Source: Fulvivirga sp. (GTDB taxonomy: Bacteria > Bacteroidota > Bacteroidia > Cytophagales > Cyclobacteriaceae). From it: a stretch of DNA of 47,036 nt. Position 1 is the stretch's first letter. Each line of letters starts with the position of its first letter. Made by a program: the position numbers and the translations under genes. The notes beneath the pieces are model-generated. The model was not told where the DNA came from, ran no database searches, and saw only the letters and a list, made by a program, of their open reading frames with translations. This document shows, piece by piece, positions 25,551 to 35,048 of this stretch. Where the stretch lies: the NCBI GenBank assembly GCA_028280565.1, contig JANQLQ010000078.1, forward strand, positions 1 to 47,036, in the 5' to 3' direction.

Positions 25551-26081
25551 TTATTTAACTACATCATTAGGATCTCCCAATCCTAGTTCATCCAATACAT
25601 AATCTGTATAGTCATGGCGTGGATCTGTGTAGATCATAACCAAGTCACCGGCTTTGTCAAACATTATAGCCAGCCGCTGCTCTTTACAAACTCGCTCTAT
25701 GGCATCAAATATCTCGTCCTGTACCGGCTTTATGAGTTCTTTTTTCTTTAAGAAGAAAAGACCCTCGAAACCGAATATCTTTTTTTGATAATCTTTAAGC
25801 TCCACCTCCTTCTTCTTGATCTCCTCCATCCTTTCCTTTTTCATATCGGCTGTGAGCAACACCTCCTCGGCCTGCAGTTCACTGTACATAGCCTCTATAT
25901 CTTTAGACATCCCCAAGATCTCCTCTTGCCAGCCTTGCGATAATTTATCGATTTCAGACTGTGCCTCGCTGTATTGAGGCATTTTGGATAATACATAATC
26001 CGTATCTACGTAGCCAAATTTCTGGCTGTAAACTTGTACCAACGAAAACAGTGCCAAAAAAACTAATGACGTCTTTTTCAT
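25551..26081 (-). CDS. OmpH/Skp-family periplasmic chaperone (first copy)
   Basis: 176 residues: signal peptide of about 19 residues, then KFGYVDTDYVLSKMPQYSEA, a charged coiled coil (about 45-105, rich in Lys and Glu) and a C-terminal segment ending in a YTDYVLDELGLG motif shared with Bacteroidota OmpH proteins. Presumed trimeric holdase for outer-membrane proteins. Starts 8 bp after bamA and is followed by its paralogue, so the bamA-ompH-ompH unit is translated from one message. Confidence 0.93.
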   Translation of the reverse strand: MKKTSLVFLALFSLVQVYSQKFGYVDTDYVLSKMPQYSEAQSEIDKLSQGWQEEILGMSKDIEAMYSELQAEEVLLTADMKKERMEEIKKKEVELKDYQKKIFGFEGLFFLKKKELIKPVQDEIFDAIERVCKEQRLAIMFDKAGDLVMIYTDPRHDYTDYVLDELGLGDPNDVVK

Positions 26082-26089
26082 ATTACCTG

Positions 26090-28894
26090 TTACCTGATTT
26101 GCTGTCCGATAGTAAAATGGAACTGTGCCCCGCTTTGGTCCCCATTAGGATCGTTAGGCAGCCTATCAAATCCATAGGCCCAGTTAACGCCGATCAGTCC
26201 AAAAGCAGGCATAAATATCCTTGCCCCTACCCCTGCGGAACGATACATGTCAAAAGGATTAAACTCCTGGAAGTTGTTCCAGTTGTTGCCAGCCTCGCTG
26301 AAAACGAAACCATAGATCGTAGCGGCCTGGCCGGTAGTTACGGGGTACCTTAGCTCCATCCCTACTTTGTTATAGGCTATACCCCCTTCTATTGCGTTGT
26401 TCTCAAGATTATCAAAAGGTGGATTAATGGAGTTGTTTTGGTATCCTCTCAGCCCTATGATATCGGTCCCGAGTAAAAATCCTTGCTGTCCTGCCAGTCC
26501 GTCACCTCCCAGCACAAAGCGCTCAAACGGACCTTGGCCCAGGTTCTGTGAATATGAACCTATAAAGCCAAAATGGGCTTTAGTTTCTAACACCAATTTA
26601 CCCGCTAAAGGAAGATAGAACTTAGCATCGAACATCCATTTATGATATTCTATAAAACGATATCGCCTTGCATTTTGGATGTTTCTCAGCTCCTCAGCTT
26701 CCCGGTCGGCACGCAAATCCTCGTTGGTCATGTCAGGAAATCGTTCAGCCACGTTCCTGGCCGCTTGGTCACTATCATCGTCTTCCAGCCAAAAATCATC
26801 CCCCCTGAAAGCAGAATAGGGAGGTGTAAGCGCCAAGCTTAAGGATATGGTAGACCCGCTCGTAGGATACATTGGGTTATCAATGCTATACCTGCTCAAG
26901 GTGGTATTGAAAGTTATACTATTGGCGGGTCCATCGGCAAATCCTAATCCTCGCGTACCAAAGTTATCCAACTCGTATACCAGGTAGCTGATAGAGTTGT
27001 TTAGTGTAAAATAGTTATCAGGCCATTCGAGCTGCCGTCCCAGCCCTAGAGTGATCCCCCTTACTCCCAATCTCGCATTGTAGTCGTCGAACCTACGCCC
27101 CACCGGTGTTTCTCCATCCGGGCCAAACTCTGTAACGGACTGGCGCTGGATGGAGTAATTAAAGCTTACTGAAAATGAATTCGGTTTCTTACCCCCCATC
27201 CATGGCTCGGTAAACGAAAATGAATAACTCTGGAACTGCCGGCCATTCGCCTGCGCCCTCAAAGATAACCGCTGGCCATCCCCAACCGGTATGGGGGTAA
27301 ACTTTCCTTTGAGCATGTTTCTCACGGAGAAGTTGTTCAACGTAAGCCCCAGGGTACCTACAAAGCCGAAAGCACCTCCCCAGCCACCGGAAAGTTCGAT
27401 CTGGTCGCTGGAGCGTTCTACTACTTTCCATTCTATGTCCACCGTACCGTCTGCCGGGTTAGGCAATGGTGTCGGGGTGATCTGCTCAGGATCAAAATAA
27501 CCGAGCTGCGATAGTCGTTGCTGTGTCCTGATAATATCGGTCCTGCTAAATTTTTGGCCGGGTACGGTCCTCAGCTCTCTCCGGATCACGTGGTCACGCG
27601 TTTTGTCATTGCCGGCAATGATCACATTTTTAATGGTAGCTTGCTCTCCTTCGTAAATGCGCATTTCTACATCGATAGAATCCCCCTCTACGGATACTTC
27701 TACCGGGTTCACCCGGAAGAATAAGTAACCATCGTCCATGTAAAGCCCGCTAATATCCGGTCCTTTAGGGTTGAAAGAGAGCTTCTGATCGATCAACTCT
27801 TTATTGTAGACATCTCCCTTTTCGATGGCTAAGATCCTATTGAGCGTTTCATCGGTATGCACAAAGTTACCGGACCATATGATATCCCTAAAGTAATACT
27901 TGCTGCCTTCGTCTAAGTGCATATGGATATTCACGCTATTATCACCGTAAGAATAGATGGTATCTGCAACAATAGCGGCGTCACGATAACCTTTGGAGTT
28001 ATAGAAATCTACCAGTAATTGCTTGTCCTCCTCGTAGTCTGATTTTATAAATTTAGAGCCTTTGAAAAAGTTGAGCTTGACGTTATCGCTAAGAAACGCC
28101 TTCATTTCGCTACCCGATACTTCGTAAGTAGAATCGAAAAAGCTAACTACTTTTTTTGGACTCAAGCCAAATATTAACTCCCCCATACGCCTGAAAAGGG
28201 ATATGCGGACATGCTCGTTTGTTGACTTAAGCTTTTTCTTAAGCCGTGAGTTTGAAAATTCCTGGTTCCCCTCGAAGATGACTTTATGGATCTTAACTTT
28301 TGACTTAGGGTTTACCACTATCCGGAGTTTTACACCATCCGTATTGATGGTATCTTCCACTTGAATGACCTTTACATCGGCATTCAAAAAGCCTTTTTGG
28401 ATGTAATTATTTTTTACGGTGACCTGGGTATTCCTAATAATGGCGTCGGAAAGTATCCTACCACGAATAAGATTCAGATCTTCGCGGATTTCCGTCTCAC
28501 GCGATTTTTTTACCCCTTCAAAGGTAAAACCTGTCAAACGCGGGCGCTCGGTCAGCGCAATTTTAAGGTATACCTCGTCCCCTTCAATTTTATCTATCGA
28601 GATAGAAACATCTCCTACCAACCCATGTTTCCAAAGTTTCTTAATAGCGCCGCTGATCTCATCACCAGGTATTTTTATCTTATCGCCCACTTTAAGGCCC
28701 GAAAGAGAGATCAAGGCATTTTTGTCCAGTACTTTCAAGCCGGTAACATCGATACCTGCTATCACGTATGGAGTAGGGTTGGAATAGTTCAGCGAACTTT
28801 CATTACTTTGAGTATTATTATTTCTCTTCCTAAATTGGCCATTAACATGATCCGCAAGCACTACCAAAGCCAAAAAGAACACTAACTTTTTCAT
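26090..28894 (-). CDS. bamA: Outer-membrane protein assembly factor BamA
   Basis: About 934 residues: signal peptide ending near HVNGQ, about five POTRA domains over residues 40-480 (visible in repeats such as IAGIDVTGLKVLDKNAL, KIHKVIFEGNQEFSNSRL and TIKNVIIAGNDKTRDHVI), then an Omp85 beta-barrel to the C-terminus with GLRGYQNN near residue 810, in the position of the conserved (V/I)RG(F/Y) loop-6 motif. It inserts beta-barrels into the outer membrane. The frame begins with TTG immediately before an ATG; I start at the ATG (28894). It follows uppS by 3 bp. The last residue is Arg rather than the classical aromatic. Confidence 0.96.
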   Translation of the reverse strand: MKKLVFFLALVVLADHVNGQFRKRNNNTQSNESSLNYSNPTPYVIAGIDVTGLKVLDKNALISLSGLKVGDKIKIPGDEISGAIKKLWKHGLVGDVSISIDKIEGDEVYLKIALTERPRLTGFTFEGVKKSRETEIREDLNLIRGRILSDAIIRNTQVTVKNNYIQKGFLNADVKVIQVEDTINTDGVKLRIVVNPKSKVKIHKVIFEGNQEFSNSRLKKKLKSTNEHVRISLFRRMGELIFGLSPKKVVSFFDSTYEVSGSEMKAFLSDNVKLNFFKGSKFIKSDYEEDKQLLVDFYNSKGYRDAAIVADTIYSYGDNSVNIHMHLDEGSKYYFRDIIWSGNFVHTDETLNRILAIEKGDVYNKELIDQKLSFNPKGPDISGLYMDDGYLFFRVNPVEVSVEGDSIDVEMRIYEGEQATIKNVIIAGNDKTRDHVIRRELRTVPGQKFSRTDIIRTQQRLSQLGYFDPEQITPTPLPNPADGTVDIEWKVVERSSDQIELSGGWGGAFGFVGTLGLTLNNFSVRNMLKGKFTPIPVGDGQRLSLRAQANGRQFQSYSFSFTEPWMGGKKPNSFSVSFNYSIQRQSVTEFGPDGETPVGRRFDDYNARLGVRGITLGLGRQLEWPDNYFTLNNSISYLVYELDNFGTRGLGFADGPANSITFNTTLSRYSIDNPMYPTSGSTISLSLALTPPYSAFRGDDFWLEDDDSDQAARNVAERFPDMTNEDLRADREAEELRNIQNARRYRFIEYHKWMFDAKFYLPLAGKLVLETKAHFGFIGSYSQNLGQGPFERFVLGGDGLAGQQGFLLGTDIIGLRGYQNNSINPPFDNLENNAIEGGIAYNKVGMELRYPVTTGQAATIYGFVFSEAGNNWNNFQEFNPFDMYRSAGVGARIFMPAFGLIGVNWAYGFDRLPNDPNGDQSGAQFHFTIGQQIR

Positions 28895-28897
28895 CAA

Positions 28898-29644
28898 TCA
28901 GGAATTCACTTGTTCGCTAATTCTACCAAATCTTCTTTCTCTATGTTGAAAAGAAAGTATCGCTTCATGAAGGTCCTCTTTACGAAAATCGGGCCAGAAC
29001 TTTTCCGTGATATATATCTCGGTATAAGCTATTTGCCAGAGTAAAAAATTACTTATTCTTAATTCTCCACTAGTCCTGATCAATAATTCAGGGTCAGGAA
29101 TATCTTTGGTCTGCAAATGGTGGGTGACCAAGTGCTGATCCACATCTTCGGGATGCAAGGTACCCATTTGCACTTTTTCCGCTATCTTTCGCACAGCTTC
29201 CGTGATCTCCCATCGGCCACTATAACTTAAAGCCAATACGAGTGTTAAACCCGTATGGTTCTTAGTCATTTCCATTGCTTCTGCCAGCTCTGCTTGGCAG
29301 CTTTTGGGCAAGCTCCCGATGGACCCGATAGTAGTGAGCCTAACATTATTGCTCAATAATGTTTTCATCTCATTTTTTATGGTCAAAACCAGCAATTGCA
29401 TAAGGCTGCTTACCTCTTCAGCAGGTCTTTCCCAATTTTCTGTCGAAAACGCGTATAGTGTCAGGTATTCTACTCCCAACTCGGCGCATCCTTCTGTAAC
29501 CTCTCTCACTGCCTTGATCGCATTTTTATGACCAAATATCCTGGCAGCCCCCTTTTTTTTAGCCCATCTGCCATTTCCGTCCATAATAACGGCTACATGA
29601 CGAGGTAAAGTATTCAACACTATTTTATTTTTGACATCTGACAC
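28898..29644 (-). CDS. uppS: Isoprenyl transferase (undecaprenyl diphosphate synthase)
   Basis: 248 residues. Condenses isopentenyl diphosphate onto farnesyl diphosphate to give the C55 carrier lipid for peptidoglycan and surface glycans. Signature motifs are intact: HVAVIMDGNGRWAKKKG near the start with the catalytic aspartate, EYLTLYAFSTENW, LALSYSGRWE (the usual NYGGRxE region, here SYSGRWE), and PDPELLIRTSGELRISNFLLW. The start codon is GTG. 52 bp after the DUF6089 pair and 3 bp before bamA, it belongs to the envelope-biogenesis part of the operon. Confidence 0.96.
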   Translation of the reverse strand: MSDVKNKIVLNTLPRHVAVIMDGNGRWAKKKGAARIFGHKNAIKAVREVTEGCAELGVEYLTLYAFSTENWERPAEEVSSLMQLLVLTIKNEMKTLLSNNVRLTTIGSIGSLPKSCQAELAEAMEMTKNHTGLTLVLALSYSGRWEITEAVRKIAEKVQMGTLHPEDVDQHLVTHHLQTKDIPDPELLIRTSGELRISNFLLWQIAYTEIYITEKFWPDFRKEDLHEAILSFQHRERRFGRISEQVNS

Positions 29645-29696
29645 AAGGTTGCAAAATTAACTCTTTTGAGCTAAAAAACTTGAGATTCATTTTTTT

Positions 29697-30434
29697 TTAA
29701 CGATTCCTATAATTTCTTTTATAAGGACTAGTAGGACAAGGAATAGTGTAGAAAGAGTAGGTAAGGGACAGTCCGAAATAGTAATAGAGATCGTTATCGA
29801 AACGATTTCCATCATCAAAGTTCTTTATCACCGGGTCACCATCGCTTAAATTATCAAGGTAATCAAAAAAAGTTTTCCTAGCGCCAAATTCAGCGCCTAG
29901 GTACCATTTTGGGTTAAGAACGTACTTAAATCCGAAGCCAAATGGGATGGAAGGCTGGATATTACTGTATTCCGAGGGCTTTTCATCTTCACCGGAAATG
30001 CCGAAAATCGCCATCCCGCCAAATAAGTAGGGTGTCCAGCGGACCAAGGTATGCTCTTGACGCCACTTTAAAAAATGATACTCAAAAACTGTAGAGACCT
30101 CGAACAAAAATATATCAAAAGAAGCATCGCGTGCTTCAGCAGCAGGGTCAATTGGGGTTTCGGCGTCACTTCCGGACAAGCCCCCCGCGGTAAGCCCTAT
30201 CCTGAAGCTAACGGGTTCACTGATGTTATTCCTAAAAAAAACCGTACCAGCTGGTTCTATAGATCGTAGGTTAACACCACGGGATAGGTCTCCCGAATAT
30301 TTAAAACCTCCCAGGCCGAAGCCTATTTCGGTCTCTTGTGAAAAGGACTGGGATGAGGAGAGAATAAAGAAAAAAATAAAAAGGGGAAAACCCATCCAAG
30401 GTTTTCCCTTATACAAAATGCCTGTTTTTTTCAT
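29697..30434 (-). CDS. DUF6089-like outer-membrane beta-barrel protein (second copy)
   Basis: 245 residues with a signal peptide (about residues 15-32) and alternating beta-strand pattern of a small outer-membrane barrel. It shares landmarks with the gene just upstream: a YSGDL motif early on, TPYLFGGMAIFG in the middle and KTFFDYLDNLSD near the end. The function of DUF6089 proteins is unknown; they commonly neighbour nadK, uppS and bamA in Bacteroidota. Only 1 bp separates it from its paralogue, so this looks like a tandem duplication. Confidence 0.85.
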   Translation of the reverse strand: MKKTGILYKGKPWMGFPLFIFFFILSSSQSFSQETEIGFGLGGFKYSGDLSRGVNLRSIEPAGTVFFRNNISEPVSFRIGLTAGGLSGSDAETPIDPAAEARDASFDIFLFEVSTVFEYHFLKWRQEHTLVRWTPYLFGGMAIFGISGEDEKPSEYSNIQPSIPFGFGFKYVLNPKWYLGAEFGARKTFFDYLDNLSDGDPVIKNFDDGNRFDNDLYYYFGLSLTYSFYTIPCPTSPYKRNYRNR

Positions 30435-30435
30435 A

Positions 30436-31530
30436 TTATCGGAATTTCGCCCGCCTGAACGTGGCCCCTATGATATAGGCCACCTTTATAGTGGTAACGA
30501 AATAAAGGTCATTATCATCTGTATTGCCCCTAATATTATCCCTGGACTCCGTTCCAAAACCGTTGAAAAAACCGTCACCATTGATGTCACTCGCCGTAGC
30601 GTTGATCGCAGCAAAGTCTCTTTCCGAACCCGAAACCGCCGCTGTTGGTTCCCAAGACCGGTCTGCTAAGGCCCGTGCCACGGCGTTATCCCCGTCACTC
30701 TCCGCGGTAAGGATATTAGTATCCACATAGTTTTGGCTTACGTCATCCAAATAATCCGTAAATGTGTAGCGGAAACCTATTTCAAAAGACAGGTCGAAAA
30801 CTTGGTTGAGCCTATAGCGGACCCCAATCCCTGCAGGTATTGCAATCTGCCACAGGCTATATTCGCTGATCCCGGAGTTAACTGCTCCGTCCGGTAAGTC
30901 CGTATATTGACCTTCGGTACCCAGCGGCTTTAAGTCTACCCACTCACCGGCATCGGGGAGAGGGTTTCCATTCCTATCCGTATCAGGAACTATGGCTTGT
31001 GGGTTGTGGTGAAATACAGCGAGTCCTGCATATACGTAAGGTGTGAACTGTACCCTACTGATGTAGGTACCCTCGTTCTCGAAGAGATCAAACATCGCCA
31101 CTAGGTTCAATTCTTTGATCCTATTCCTGAAATGAAGGTTTCTTACATACCTGAAGCGCGCATCCTCGTCATTCGGATCGGCTGATTCGAAGTCATCGCC
31201 ACGCAAGGTACCATACATAAAGGTTCCTCTCAACGTATACCTGGGACCAAACCGGTGGCCAAAAGTAAGGCCAAAACCCGGGCGGGTAAAAGAAATATCT
31301 GTACTAAACCTATTAGAAAGAGGGGCCAGGTCTCCAAAATAATTCAACGCATTGATAGAAAAAGCGATGTAATTATATTTTTTGTTTTTAGAGAAGTTGT
31401 TTTTTCTACCCTTAAAGTTGGATATCCTTTTGTTGTTCCTTATGGCGGATTTCCTTCTTAACTGGCTGTAGGCCATCTCCGCAGTTCCAATCATGATAAC
31501 GGCCAGGATCAAAGTCAAGTATTTCTTCAT
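30436..31530 (-). CDS. DUF6089-family outer-membrane beta-barrel protein (first copy)
   Basis: 364 residues: signal peptide (about 1-22), a basic spacer rich in Arg, Lys and Asn, then beta-strands typical of an outer-membrane barrel. Landmarks are NALNYFGDLAPL, RPGFGLTFGHRFG, RVQFTPYVYAGLAVFHHNP and RYTFTDYLDDVS. An acidic Asn/Asp-rich stretch near residue 320 (NATASDINGDGFFNG) resembles a calcium-binding loop. Function unknown. 74 bp after nadK and 1 bp before its shorter paralogue. Confidence 0.88.
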   Translation of the reverse strand: MKKYLTLILAVIMIGTAEMAYSQLRRKSAIRNNKRISNFKGRKNNFSKNKKYNYIAFSINALNYFGDLAPLSNRFSTDISFTRPGFGLTFGHRFGPRYTLRGTFMYGTLRGDDFESADPNDEDARFRYVRNLHFRNRIKELNLVAMFDLFENEGTYISRVQFTPYVYAGLAVFHHNPQAIVPDTDRNGNPLPDAGEWVDLKPLGTEGQYTDLPDGAVNSGISEYSLWQIAIPAGIGVRYRLNQVFDLSFEIGFRYTFTDYLDDVSQNYVDTNILTAESDGDNAVARALADRSWEPTAAVSGSERDFAAINATASDINGDGFFNGFGTESRDNIRGNTDDNDLYFVTTIKVAYIIGATFRRAKFR

Positions 31531-31604
31531 TTCAATAGATTATAAAGCCTTCAAGTTATACACGTAAAATACCAAAGGTAAACATGAAAATAAAAAGACA
31601 AAAT

Positions 31605-32480
31605 TTAGTTTCTCACATCAAGTCCCCAATTTAGCTTTTGTCTTAAAGTTTTAAAATAGTTATTATCCTTTAATTTGACCAACTTGGTCTTGAATTTCTC
31701 TTTAGTTACCTCCAGCCGAATAGAATTATCCACGGTTTCGAACCGGGAATCCAGCGAGATGAGGAAGCTATTACTACGGCCCTCAATAGTAAAAGATAGC
31801 CGCGAGCTATCCGGCACCACGATGGGACGTACGGTAAGATTGTGAGGACTTACGGGGGTAATGATAAAGTTATCCGATTGAGGTAAGACCAATGGCCCCC
31901 CGCAACTGATGGAATATCCCGTGGAACCTGTGGGAGTAGAAACGATCACACCATCCGCCCAGTAGGAATTAAGGAACTCCCCGTCAATGTAGGTATGTAC
32001 CACGATCATGGAGGAGGTGTCTTTTTTTAAGATCGTAAAATCATTGAGCGCAAAATTGAGCCCATCGAAAAGATCATTATTAGAATCGAGGTGGATCAGG
32101 GTGCGCTCATCAAAGTCATAATCTTGGCTGAACATGGCCTCTAAAGCACTTTCAATGGAATCCTTGGCCGTAGTGGCCAAAAAACCGAGACGACCTGTGT
32201 TGATACCCAATATCGGTACACCTGCGCACCCGACATGGGTCACCGCTTCTAACAGGGTACCGTCGCCACCAAGCGTAAGCATCGTATCAAGGTGCTTGAG
32301 ATCGTCACCTGGCTGATAGGTCTTTAACCCTTGCAAGCCGTTTAACTGGTCAAGGATACTGGAAAAGTATTGATGTGATACAACTATTTCTGAGCTACTT
32401 TTAGCAAGCAATTCAAAAACGTACCGGATCAGGTCTCTTTGCCCGGGACCAAAATCCTTACCGTGTACACCAATTTTCAT
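31605..32480 (-). CDS. nadK: NAD kinase
   Basis: 291 residues. Phosphorylates NAD to NADP. The glycine-rich GGDGT is at 71-75 in LTLGGDGTLLEAV, followed by INTGRLGFLA, the NDF motif in FALNDFTI and STPTGSTGYSISCGGPL, all hallmarks of the family. ATG start, 10 bp after the CBS-domain gene, so co-transcribed. Confidence 0.96.
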   Translation of the reverse strand: MKIGVHGKDFGPGQRDLIRYVFELLAKSSSEIVVSHQYFSSILDQLNGLQGLKTYQPGDDLKHLDTMLTLGGDGTLLEAVTHVGCAGVPILGINTGRLGFLATTAKDSIESALEAMFSQDYDFDERTLIHLDSNNDLFDGLNFALNDFTILKKDTSSMIVVHTYIDGEFLNSYWADGVIVSTPTGSTGYSISCGGPLVLPQSDNFIITPVSPHNLTVRPIVVPDSSRLSFTIEGRSNSFLISLDSRFETVDNSIRLEVTKEKFKTKLVKLKDNNYFKTLRQKLNWGLDVRN

Positions 32481-32490
32481 GGAGTGGCAC

Positions 32491-33156
32491 CTAAATATCG
32501 AGGAATTTTAAAAGCATATCGATCCTGTCCTTTTCTTCGTCCAAGACCTCGCTTTCTTGAAACCGACCGATCACTTTAAAGCCAAACCTTTCAAGAGTGG
32601 CTACAATTGCGCTAAGGTCGGGCCTGTTTATTTTTAAGGTGATCCTTAGTTTATTAGGATCATCGTTTTCTTCTTTAATGCTGCTACTGAGTATTTTTGC
32701 ATTGTTTTCCTCTACCAGCCGGCTGATCTGGGAAAGCGAATAGTCTATTTGATTGACGGATAATACCAAGATGCTGCCTGGGATCTGGATAGCAGCGGTT
32801 TGAGCGAACGAATTGATGGTATCCCTAACGGTGATCACTCCTAAATATCGATCTTCATCATCCCCAACGCCTACCATCTGCATATCATGTTCTGCAGCTA
32901 TTTTAAGAACATCATAAAAGTGAGAATTTTTTGAAACGAAGCAGCGCTCCCCTAACTTCTCAAAATCAGCGATCAACCGCCCGGGGTCATTTTCTTCCAT
33001 GATCAGGTCTTCGGTAACAAAACCTAAGAACTTTTCCCTGTCCACTACGGGCAACTCGTTACACCGTAATTCTTCCATCCAAACCAAAGCCTTGTTAGCA
33101 TCGTCTTTCAGCTTTAGTGGTGGGATCATGTCATTGATCAACTCTTCTGCTATCAT
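32491..33156 (-). CDS. CBS-ACT domain protein
   Basis: 221 residues, soluble. Two CBS motifs fill about residues 1-125 (ending GVGDDEDRYLGVITVRDTIN), and the C-terminal part (about 130-205, GSILVLSVNQIDYSLSQIS then LRITLKINRPDLSAIVATLERFGFKVIG) looks like an ACT-type regulatory fold. Such proteins sense adenine nucleotides or small metabolites. Its position directly before nadK, with a 4-bp ATGA overlap from the hydrolase, hints at a link to nucleotide or NAD status, but its target is not known. Confidence 0.85.
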   Translation of the reverse strand: MIAEELINDMIPPLKLKDDANKALVWMEELRCNELPVVDREKFLGFVTEDLIMEENDPGRLIADFEKLGERCFVSKNSHFYDVLKIAAEHDMQMVGVGDDEDRYLGVITVRDTINSFAQTAAIQIPGSILVLSVNQIDYSLSQISRLVEENNAKILSSSIKEENDDPNKLRITLKINRPDLSAIVATLERFGFKVIGRFQESEVLDEEKDRIDMLLKFLDI

Positions 33157-33914
33157 GTTTTTTGCTCCTCTAAAAATTCACTTAAAATCCGGTTAAACTT
33201 TTCCGGGCGTTCCATCATTGGGGCATGACAACATTGATCAATAAATTTCAGTTCCGAACTGGTAATAAGTTTATTGAACTCATGTGCCACCATAGGCGGC
33301 GTTATGGTATCGTTTAACCCCCACACTAATAATGTTGGTTGTTTAATATTCGTAATCTCATTTGCCATGTTATGACGCTGTGCCGATTTAGCTATGGCTA
33401 CAATTCTTAAACACTTGGGAATACTTTTGGTTGTCTCAAATACTTCATCGACCAATGATTTGGTAGCGGTATTAGGGTCATAAAAGGTATAAGCTACTCT
33501 TTCCTGTATGTATTCATAGCTGCCCCTTTTTGGAAAAGAGCCTCCCATAGAGTTTTCAAACAGGCCTGAACTCCCCGTGAGCACCAAATGTTTCACTTTA
33601 TGCGCATTGTTCAAGGTGTAGATCAAACCTATATGGCCACCCAACGAATTCCCGATGACCGTAACATTGCCCAAGCCTTTTAACGCCATAAAGCCTTCCA
33701 AAAATTTCACAAGCCCGTCTAGTCCTGCTTGTTTTAAAGGCATTTCGTAAATAGGCAATAAAGGGATCACTACCCTGTAGTTTTCCCTGAAATGCTGCAC
33801 GACACTTTTCCAGTTACTTAAAGCACCGAATAGGCCATGAAGCAAAAGCAGTACATGCCCTGAGCCCTCATCGATGTATTTGTAATCCTGGTCCTGCCTG
33901 ATTTCAAATGCCAT
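33153..33914 (-). CDS. Alpha/beta-fold hydrolase
   Basis: 253 residues, no signal peptide. Catalytic triad: Ser90 in the nucleophile elbow IGNSLGGH, Asp202 in LLVWGLNDTITPP and His230 in QCCHAPMMERPEKF; oxyanion-hole HGLFG is at 26-30. The overall pattern fits esterase or C-C hydrolase types (MhpC-like), but the substrate cannot be told. Its stop overlaps the start of the CBS gene as ATGA. Confidence 0.9.
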   Translation of the reverse strand: MAFEIRQDQDYKYIDEGSGHVLLLLHGLFGALSNWKSVVQHFRENYRVVIPLLPIYEMPLKQAGLDGLVKFLEGFMALKGLGNVTVIGNSLGGHIGLIYTLNNAHKVKHLVLTGSSGLFENSMGGSFPKRGSYEYIQERVAYTFYDPNTATKSLVDEVFETTKSIPKCLRIVAIAKSAQRHNMANEITNIKQPTLLVWGLNDTITPPMVAHEFNKLITSSELKFIDQCCHAPMMERPEKFNRILSEFLEEQKT

Positions 33915-33955
33915 GTACGAAAATGGTTTATTACAAAGTAAACAAAATTGACGAA

Positions 33956-34525
33956 TTAACCTGTCAAATTGTTACAGTATAGCCAATTTTTAAGCAAGTC
34001 GAGCCCATATTCGGTTAATATGGCCTCCGGGTGGAATTGCACCCCCCATATAGGCAATGAACTATGTTTTAGCGCCATGACCTCCCTTTCATCGCTCCAA
34101 GCGATGGGTTTCACACGTTTATTATCAAGTTCTACAACCAGTGAATTATAACGGGCCACCTCGAAAGTAGACGGGATTTGACGAAAGAGAGGGTCTTTTT
34201 CAATACAAACCCGTGAAAGCTTGCCATGCATAGGTCGTAGGGCCTTCACTACTTTTCCTCCAAAGTAGTGTGCAATCGCTTGATGCCCTAAGCATATTCC
34301 CAAGATAGGGACTTTGTCATGATAATGATCTAAGACCTGCATTAAGTTCCCTGACCTGGCCGGGGTGCACGGCCCCGGGGAGATCACTAATGCAGATATT
34401 TCCAGCTCAACTATCGAGGGAAGACTGATATTATTGCGCACCACCGTGCATTCTATTCCCAACTGGTGGAAGTAATCCACTAAATTATAGGTGAATGAAT
34501 CAAAATTATCAAGCAGCAGAATCAC
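33956..34525 (-). CDS. pabA: Glutamine amidotransferase, PabA/TrpG type
   Basis: 189 residues, a class I glutamine amidotransferase subunit that supplies ammonia to a chorismate-using partner. Triad Cys78 (GICLGHQAI), His165 and Glu167 (GVQFHPEA); the oxyanion motif SPGPCTP is at 49-55. No trpE, trpD or pabB lies nearby, so aminodeoxychorismate (folate) synthesis or a shared role is more likely than a dedicated tryptophan operon; the symbol is provisional. GTG start, which fits the family N-terminus MILLLDNFDSF, overlapping cvpA by 17 bp. Confidence 0.85.
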   Translation of the reverse strand: MILLLDNFDSFTYNLVDYFHQLGIECTVVRNNISLPSIVELEISALVISPGPCTPARSGNLMQVLDHYHDKVPILGICLGHQAIAHYFGGKVVKALRPMHGKLSRVCIEKDPLFRQIPSTFEVARYNSLVVELDNKRVKPIAWSDEREVMALKHSSLPIWGVQFHPEAILTEYGLDLLKNWLYCNNLTG

Positions 34526-35045
34526 CCTGGAGTAAGTCCCTTATCATTTTAAACAAGTCGTCCGTGAAGGGTAACACGGAGGAGAATACATCCACTACCT
34601 GGGGAGCGAAGGTAAGCAGGTAAGGATATAGGATAGATTGATCTACCCAACTTCCCGGGAATACGAGCCCGAAGGAGTTTGAAAGCCAAAGGATGATACT
34701 GATCCCAAAAGCCCATTTGATCATGGATATTACAGCGCCTGCAATACTATCCACAGGTCCAAGTAATGTCATGTCAACAATTTTTTTCAGGAACCGGCCG
34801 ATCACATTAACGATCAAAACGATAGCTATAAAAATCAATACAAATGACACATAAGGCAATATCTCACCATGGAGATTGAAGTACTGCCCGAGCAACTCCA
34901 TGCCCCAGTGTAGGAGCTTAAACCCTCCTAGTACTGCCAATACAAAGGCGGCTACAGCAATAACTTCTAGTAAAAATCCTCTCTGGAAACCTTTGTAGGC
35001 GGCAAAAAGAAGGATGACGGCCAGTACAATGTCTAAGAGGTTCAA
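34509..35045 (-). CDS. cvpA: CvpA-family membrane protein
   Basis: 178 residues with four predicted membrane helices (about 4-20, 25-45, 63-85, 105-122) and the family N-terminus NLLDIVLAVILLFAAYKGFQRGF. CvpA proteins are inner-membrane proteins named for colicin V production; their general role is linked to envelope homeostasis and is not settled. Starts with TTG 3 bp after the yqeY stop; there is no in-frame ATG at a sensible place. The 3' end overlaps pabA by 17 bp. Confidence 0.87.
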   Translation of the reverse strand: MNLLDIVLAVILLFAAYKGFQRGFLLEVIAVAAFVLAVLGGFKLLHWGMELLGQYFNLHGEILPYVSFVLIFIAIVLIVNVIGRFLKKIVDMTLLGPVDSIAGAVISMIKWAFGISIILWLSNSFGLVFPGSWVDQSILYPYLLTFAPQVVDVFSSVLPFTDDLFKMIRDLLQGDSAA

Positions 35046-35048
35046 CTA

